Shown in pieces: positions 1-5,295 of a stretch of 5,295 bases of DNA. Position numbers and translations under genes: made by a program. The first letter of the stretch is position 1. The number at the start of each line of letters is the position of its first letter. The notes beneath the pieces were generated by a model that was not told the DNA's origin, did not search any database, and saw only the letters and a list, made by a program, of their open reading frames with translations. The DNA is taken from contig WQUG01000043.1 in NCBI GenBank assembly GCA_009785855.1, positions 1 through 5,295 of the forward strand, given 5' to 3'. The stretch comes from Actinomycetes bacterium (GTDB lineage Bacteria; Actinomycetota; Coriobacteriia; WRKU01; WQUG01).

Positions 1-209
1 AAGGTGTCCTGGACGACCTCGACCGCCTCGTCGTCGTTGCGCAGCCGCTTGGCGCAGTAGTAGTAGATCTGGGGAAGATAGGCTTCGTAGAGACGGGCGA
101 AGGCGTCGTTGGAGCCGGCGACCGACTCGGTCACCAGCCGCTGGACCTGCGTGTGCGACAGCTGCGTATGCTTCGCGCGCTGATGGCCGGCTGGCTTGTG
201 CTCTGGCAT
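1..209 (-). CDS. ECF-type RNA polymerase sigma factor, N-terminal fragment (3' end beyond the window)
   Basis: An ATG at 209 opens a frame of 69 full codons that continues past position 1. AGGGGG lies 5 bases upstream of the start. Residues 1-30 are basic and His/Gln-rich with no recognised domain. Residues 36-69 (AFARLYEAYLPQIYYYCAKR, then RLRNDDEAVEVVQDT) match sigma-70 region 2: the conserved aromatic helix followed by the acidic DDEAxEVVQDT segment that in ECF sigma factors contacts the beta-prime clamp of RNA polymerase. Regions 2.3/2.4 and region 4, which would identify the ECF group and target promoters, are outside the window. It follows the nuclease gene after 150 bases, so it may have its own promoter, although no clear terminator separates them. 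The short N-terminus makes an ECF factor more likely than a primary sigma factor. The family call rests on one conserved segment. Confidence 0.75.
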   Translation of the reverse strand, partial: MPEHKPAGHQRAKHTQLSHTQVQRLVTESVAGSNDAFARLYEAYLPQIYYYCAKRLRNDDEAVEVVQDT

Positions 210-214
210 CTTCT

Positions 215-220
215 CCCCCT
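215..220 (-). promoter_or_regulatory. Ribosome binding site of the sigma-factor gene
   Basis: AGGGGG, within a longer purine run AGAGGGGGAGAAG, ends 5 bases before the ATG at 209. It is the best-placed Shine-Dalgarno match for that start. Confidence 0.6.
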
Positions 221-233
221 CTCGTTCCTCCGT

Positions 234-261
234 CGTGTGACACGGGGACACCTTTATCCCC
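234..261. repeat. Cluster of small repeats in the sigma-factor leader
   Basis: CGTGTGACACG (234-244) has 5-base inverted arms around a single G. GACAC occurs twice as a direct repeat (239-243 and 247-251). GGGGA (244-248) and TCCCC (257-261) can pair as a 5-bp stem with an 8-base loop. All lie 25 to 52 bases upstream of the ATG at 209. They could be operator or mRNA-leader structure, but each is short enough to arise by chance. Confidence 0.3.
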
Positions 262-286
262 CTTCATGCCTATGTTGCTCCACACA

Positions 287-301
287 GGGTATATATTACC
301 C
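287..301. repeat. Short inverted repeat with an AT-rich centre upstream of the sigma-factor gene
   Basis: GGGTA (287-291) and TACCC (297-301) are perfect inverted arms around TATAT. It is the only clearly AT-rich patch in the 150-base gap and lies about 78 bases before the sigma-factor start. It could be an operator, a promoter element, or both; nothing in the sequence identifies a binding protein. Confidence 0.4.
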
Positions 302-321
302 CTTCTGCGCGGATAGTTCAG
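293..321 (-). promoter_or_regulatory. Possible promoter for the sigma-factor gene
   Basis: On the minus strand TAATAT (298-293) could serve as a -10 element (4 of 6 matches to TATAAT), with CTGAAC (321-316) 17 bases upstream as a poor -35 (3 of 6). The -10 falls inside the inverted repeat at 287-301. The leader would be roughly 80 bases long. A weak call, resting mainly on AT richness in a GC-rich background and on position. Confidence 0.22.
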
Positions 322-359
322 GAAAGGTCGATTGCTTGTTGTTTTGGGGTCGGCTAAGG

Positions 360-1095
360 TCAGCGGCCGCGGGGACAGGCGCTGCGATCGATCAGGCAGC
401 CCTCGCAGGCCCAGGGATGTGCTGCGGTGTCCGCAGTATCCGCGTCCGGGCCCGCCTCCTGCATCTTGTGGATGGTGGCGACCAGCGCGGTCTCGATATC
501 GGCGCGGTCCTGCTGCGAGAACGGCCCCAGCGAGAACACCTGAGGAGCGCCGCCTGCCAGAACCTCGGGGCGGATGAAGCGGACCTCGACTTCTGGATGG
601 CCGTCCGCCAGGCCGACCAGCGCGTAGCAGCGCGCCTGCTCCTCGTAGTCGCGGGCGCTGGCCTCGCGCGTACCAGACTTGTAGTCTAAGATGAGCAGGC
701 TGCCGTCCTCCCGCGTGCTCTGGATGTCGATGAAGCCCTTGAGGAAGCGCGTAGGATGGTCCGGCAGCGCCAGGAAGAACGGCCGCTCGCAGCGGATGCC
801 GGCGCCGGCCATGACCTCGGCGTAGTCGTCAGAGTCCTGTATCGTCTGGCAGGCTTTCAGGATCCGTTCGCGCTCCCCTTCTGCAAGGCGCTCCCGATCA
901 AAAAGCGCGCGCGCGCTTTCGGGATCGATCCCCCCCTCGGTCGCACCCTCCAGCAGGCTGTGCATGAGTGTGCCGATGTTGTTGGCGCTCGACCTGGCTG
1001 CGGGGAGCGCGCCCATGCGCATCCGCTGCTCGTAGTAGAAGCGGCGCGCGCACTTCTGATGCGCCTCGATGTCGCTGAATGAGATCTGGATGAGA

Positions 1096-1103
<8 letters not shown>
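360..1103 (-). CDS. Stand-alone PD-(D/E)XK nuclease with Fe-S-type cysteines (RecB/Cas4/AddB nuclease-like)
   Basis: A 247-residue protein consisting almost entirely of a RecB-family nuclease fold. It opens with SFSDIEAHQKCARRFYYE, the usual first helix, including C18. The active-site residues are present in order: H48 (GTLMH), probable E107, D126 (GFID), D140-Y-K142 and Q156-xxx-Y160. C233, C236 and C243 near the C-terminus (CEGC, then SAC) complete a four-cysteine set with C18, as in AddB and Cas4 nucleases that hold a 4Fe-4S cluster. The ATG at 1103 is chosen over one at 1172: it follows GGAAGGGGAG by 7 bases and begins at the domain boundary. Its first 8 bases overlap the end of the helicase gene, so the two are probably translationally coupled. 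I infer that it supplies the nuclease the helicase lacks, cutting single strands exposed by unwinding. A Cas4-like role in CRISPR adaptation is less likely because no cas genes or repeats are visible. Confidence 0.85.
903..920. repeat. 18-bp perfect palindrome with an alternating GC core inside the nuclease gene
   Basis: AAAG, then alternating CG bases, then CTTT reads identically on both strands from 903 to 920; bases 906-917 are six GC dinucleotides. It encodes Ser-Ala-Arg-Ala-Leu-Phe and fits ordinary GC-rich codon use. A functional role is not shown. Confidence 0.5.
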
Positions 1104-3324
<2,221 letters not shown>

Positions 3325-3328
3325 CGCT

Positions 3329-5295
3329 TCAGCCTCCCCTCTTGCGGGAGGGGCAGGTCGTATGCAGGCAGTAGGGAGCGAACTCGCAGGCAGCGTAGGG
3401 AGTCTCGTCTTCCTGGAAGAGCGGCGCGATGCGGGCGTCTCCTTGCCGCAAGCCCGCGGCGCCACGTTGGATCAGCGTCTCGATGTCGGCGATGTTCTGC
3501 TCTTCTTTCGCGTTATGCGCTTCGAGCTCATCGCTGGCAGGAGGCTTCTTCCTCCTCTTCTGGCCAAGCTCTTCGGCGTAGCGCCACCTGTCGGCCCATC
3601 TCAACTCGATCCGGCTGCTGGCGGGATCCATGACGCTGCGATACGCTGAGCCGATGTAACGGAGCCCCCCGAACAGCTGCTCTGCGACCAGGCCGTAGGC
3701 GGCCGCCTGGATCTCCTTGTGCCTGATGCGGGTATCCAGCCCGCTCCATTCAGGGACGTTCTTCCGCTTATAATCGATGACGATGAGCGGACGGCGCTCG
3801 TCCGGATCTTCCGGTGAAGGGGCGTCGAGCACGTCGACGCGATCGATCCTTCCCCGCAGGGGCACCCCGCCGAGCTGCGGAGCTTCGTGATCCGCGTCGT
3901 TGCCGAAACTCCGTTCGAACTCCCGGGGTGTGAAGCCGGGCAGCCAGTCGGCCTCAGTCTGCAGGAAGCTCTGCAGCGCATGACGCAGGGCAGCCAGCGG
4001 AGCCCGGAGCGCCTCCGGGGCGTCGGCGCCTGACGGGACCCGCACTACCTTTTCACAGGCTTCATCGAAACAGCGGTCCGCGAGCACCCGCGCTTTGTCC
4101 ATCAGATCCGCGCGCAGACGAGCCGAGCCCAGCTCCTCGCGCGCGCGTACATAGAAAAGGCGAAGGGCTTCATGCAGGATCATCCCCTCGTCACGCGTCG
4201 CGGTATCATCATCGATCACCTTACGAACAGTGAACCTGCTCAGAAACCATGAGTAGGGACAGCGGATATACGATTCCAGTGTCGTGATCGCGAAGGGAGC
4301 GCGCCCATCCTGCCCGAAGTCAAGCCCGGTGAGCTCCCCGCGCGCAGGGGCGGCTAGCGGCGGCGCGCCAGCAGGCGCTGCCCCAGCGATCGCCGGAGTC
4401 GCTTGCTCCCACTCCTCCTTCTTCCCACAGAGCAAGAGCAGCTCCTCCAGCAAGACGGAGGGGGCAAGTCTCTGACCTGCGAGATCCCGGGTCTGCGCGA
4501 TGACCACAAGGCGCGCGCGCGCGCAGCCGAGCAGGTCATAGAAGAGCTGATACTCGCCCGCGATCTTGTCCGGAGGTTCCTGACCGGTAAGTTGAGCCGC
4601 AGCCCGCTCGACAGGCGAGGGCTCGACGCCAACACTGAAGTCCTGCGCAGCCAGACCCGCGAGCACCACGGTGTGGAACTGGCGACCTCGCACGCGGGAT
4701 GCCTCCGCTATCAGGACTTGCCGGCTGCCTGGCCGTGGCGTGAGGTCGATGCGAGCCGACTCGATGCTGGCAGAGATCTCTGCGGGATCCAGAGGGGCAT
4801 CTCCCGACACGCCGGCTCTTTCGGCCTTATCCTGAAGTTGCGCCAACGCAGAAAGGAAGGTCTTGTGCGCTGCGAAGTCCAGTTGTCGGCGGAAATCACT
4901 GCGTTTCACCGAGAGAGATCGCATGAGCATCGCGGTCGCCTGGTCCGCCCAATCCTGCGCGGTCATCTCATGAAGAAGAGGAACGCCGAGCTCATCACAC
5001 AGCTTGCAAGAATATCCCGGCGAGTCCTCACGCAGCCATCGGTCAAGGTCAGAGGCAACTTCGCGCGAAAGCCCGCTGTAGACAGAGAGCCCGTATCCAG
5101 AAGCCCGGGCGACCAACTCAGTCCTCGACTGGGGTATAAGGAGCAGACCAAGCAGAGCGGAGCCCAGACCAGATTGACGCAAGGGGACTTTCAGATCGAA
5201 ATCGACCGGGATGTCGAGCGCTTCCATGGCCCGGGACACCTGGTCGGCCTTTGACGCCAGATGGCGCAGCACCAGCGCGACGGGTGCGTCATCAG
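3329..5295 (-). CDS. addB: AddB-like helicase/PD-(D/E)XK nuclease subunit, 5'-truncated by the window edge
   Basis: The frame is open to the window edge, giving 654 complete codons before a TGA at 3331-3329; the N-terminal part is not visible. Counting from the first full codon (5293), residues 1-50 look like the start of a second helicase domain (VALVLRHLASKADQ). Residues 191-215 resemble a UvrD-type motif V region (RGRQFHTVVLAGL). Residues 247-283 match the degenerate motif VI of AddB (EYQLFYDLLGCARARL). An Ala/Pro-rich linker (about 298-318) leads to a RecB-family nuclease with H374 (GMILH), D484 (GRID), D507-Y-K509 and Q529-xxx-Y533. Cys345 with Cys636, Cys642 and Cys647 fits the Fe-S staple known from AddB, although the C-terminal spacing is unusual. 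Known AddB acts with AddA in resecting double-strand breaks. The helicase gene begins 4 bases after the stop. AdnA-like or another RecB-family paralogue is the main alternative name; whether the unseen N-terminus holds an active ATPase is unknown. Confidence 0.85.
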   Translation of the reverse strand, partial: DDAPVALVLRHLASKADQVSRAMEALDIPVDFDLKVPLRQSGLGSALLGLLLIPQSRTELVARASGYGLSVYSGLSREVASDLDRWLREDSPGYSCKLCDELGVPLLHEMTAQDWADQATAMLMRSLSVKRSDFRRQLDFAAHKTFLSALAQLQDKAERAGVSGDAPLDPAEISASIESARIDLTPRPGSRQVLIAEASRVRGRQFHTVVLAGLAAQDFSVGVEPSPVERAAAQLTGQEPPDKIAGEYQLFYDLLGCARARLVVIAQTRDLAGQRLAPSVLLEELLLLCGKKEEWEQATPAIAGAAPAGAPPLAAPARGELTGLDFGQDGRAPFAITTLESYIRCPYSWFLSRFTVRKVIDDDTATRDEGMILHEALRLFYVRAREELGSARLRADLMDKARVLADRCFDEACEKVVRVPSGADAPEALRAPLAALRHALQSFLQTEADWLPGFTPREFERSFGNDADHEAPQLGGVPLRGRIDRVDVLDAPSPEDPDERRPLIVIDYKRKNVPEWSGLDTRIRHKEIQAAAYGLVAEQLFGGLRYIGSAYRSVMDPASSRIELRWADRWRYAEELGQKRRKKPPASDELEAHNAKEEQNIADIETLIQRGAAGLRQGDARIAPLFQEDETPYAACEFAPYCLHTTCPSRKRGG
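3333..3351 (-). promoter_or_regulatory. Ribosome binding site of the helicase gene inside a GC-rich hairpin
   Basis: In the mRNA, GGGGAGG (3339-3333) sits 8 bases before the ATG at 3324 and decides that start. CCTCCC (3351-3346) and GGGAGG (3338-3333) form a perfect 6-bp stem around a 7-base loop, so the Shine-Dalgarno sequence is fully paired. An alternative 6-bp pairing, CCCCTC (3353-3348) with GAGGGG (3341-3336), also covers most of it. The element lies within the last codons of the upstream AddB-like gene, whose stop is at 3331-3329, so ribosomes finishing that gene would open the hairpin. The pairing is seen in the sequence; the coupling is inferred. Confidence 0.55.

Noticed and set aside
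322..359. An intrinsic terminator after the nuclease gene
   Set aside because: No GC-rich stem followed by a T-run on the minus strand; the sequence after the stop is A/C-rich and unpaired.
153..689. A plus-strand open frame spanning the intergenic gap
   Set aside because: It overlaps both the sigma-factor start and the nuclease gene in antisense. Its hydrophobic first stretch (LMAGWLVLWHLLPLSF) is the complement of the sigma-factor coding sequence, not a convincing signal peptide.
3325..3465. A 47-residue N-terminal extension of the helicase from a start at 3465
   Set aside because: The extension is Pro/Arg/Ala-rich, overlaps the nuclease domain of the upstream gene, and the ATG at 3324 has a well-spaced Shine-Dalgarno sequence just before the Q motif.
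4403..5254. A 283-codon plus-strand open frame opposite the AddB-like gene
   Set aside because: It is antisense to a clear nuclease/helicase reading frame and has no recognised motifs.

Overview
The window is GC-rich, and all protein-coding capacity I can support lies on the minus strand, so transcription runs from high to low coordinates. Coding density, strong GGAGG-type ribosome binding sites and tight gene junctions indicate a bacterial chromosome. The high GC and an AddB/AddA-style helicase-nuclease pair would fit an actinobacterial-type lineage among others, but nothing here fixes the taxon.

In transcription order: (1) 5295-3329 is the C-terminal part of an AddB-like protein whose 5' end lies outside the window. 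It has a helicase-like second domain and a C-terminal PD-(D/E)XK nuclease with four cysteines placed for an iron-sulfur cluster. (2) 3324-1096 is a complete 742-residue UvrD/AddA-type superfamily 1 helicase with all expected motifs. It ends just after motif VI and so has no nuclease domain. (3) 1103-360 is a 247-residue stand-alone PD-(D/E)XK nuclease (RecB/Cas4/AddB type) with a complete active site and its own four-cysteine set. (4) After a 150-base gap, 209-1 is the start of an ECF-type sigma factor that runs off the window.

Genes 1 to 3 are one translationally linked unit: 4 bases separate 1 and 2, and 2 and 3 overlap by 8 bases. By family knowledge, the products should form or support a double-strand-break end-resection machine of the AddAB/RecBCD/AdnAB class, which unwinds and degrades DNA ends for homologous recombination and destroys foreign linear DNA. 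The unusual point is the architecture: the nuclease normally fused to the AddA helicase is absent, and a separate Fe-S-type nuclease is encoded directly behind it.

The gap at 210-359 has an AT-rich patch inside a short inverted repeat, further small repeats near the sigma-factor start, and no convincing intrinsic terminator. Other structures of note are an in-frame 9-bp tandem repeat in the helicase gene and a GC hairpin that buries the helicase ribosome binding site. I see no RNA gene, mobile element or CRISPR array.
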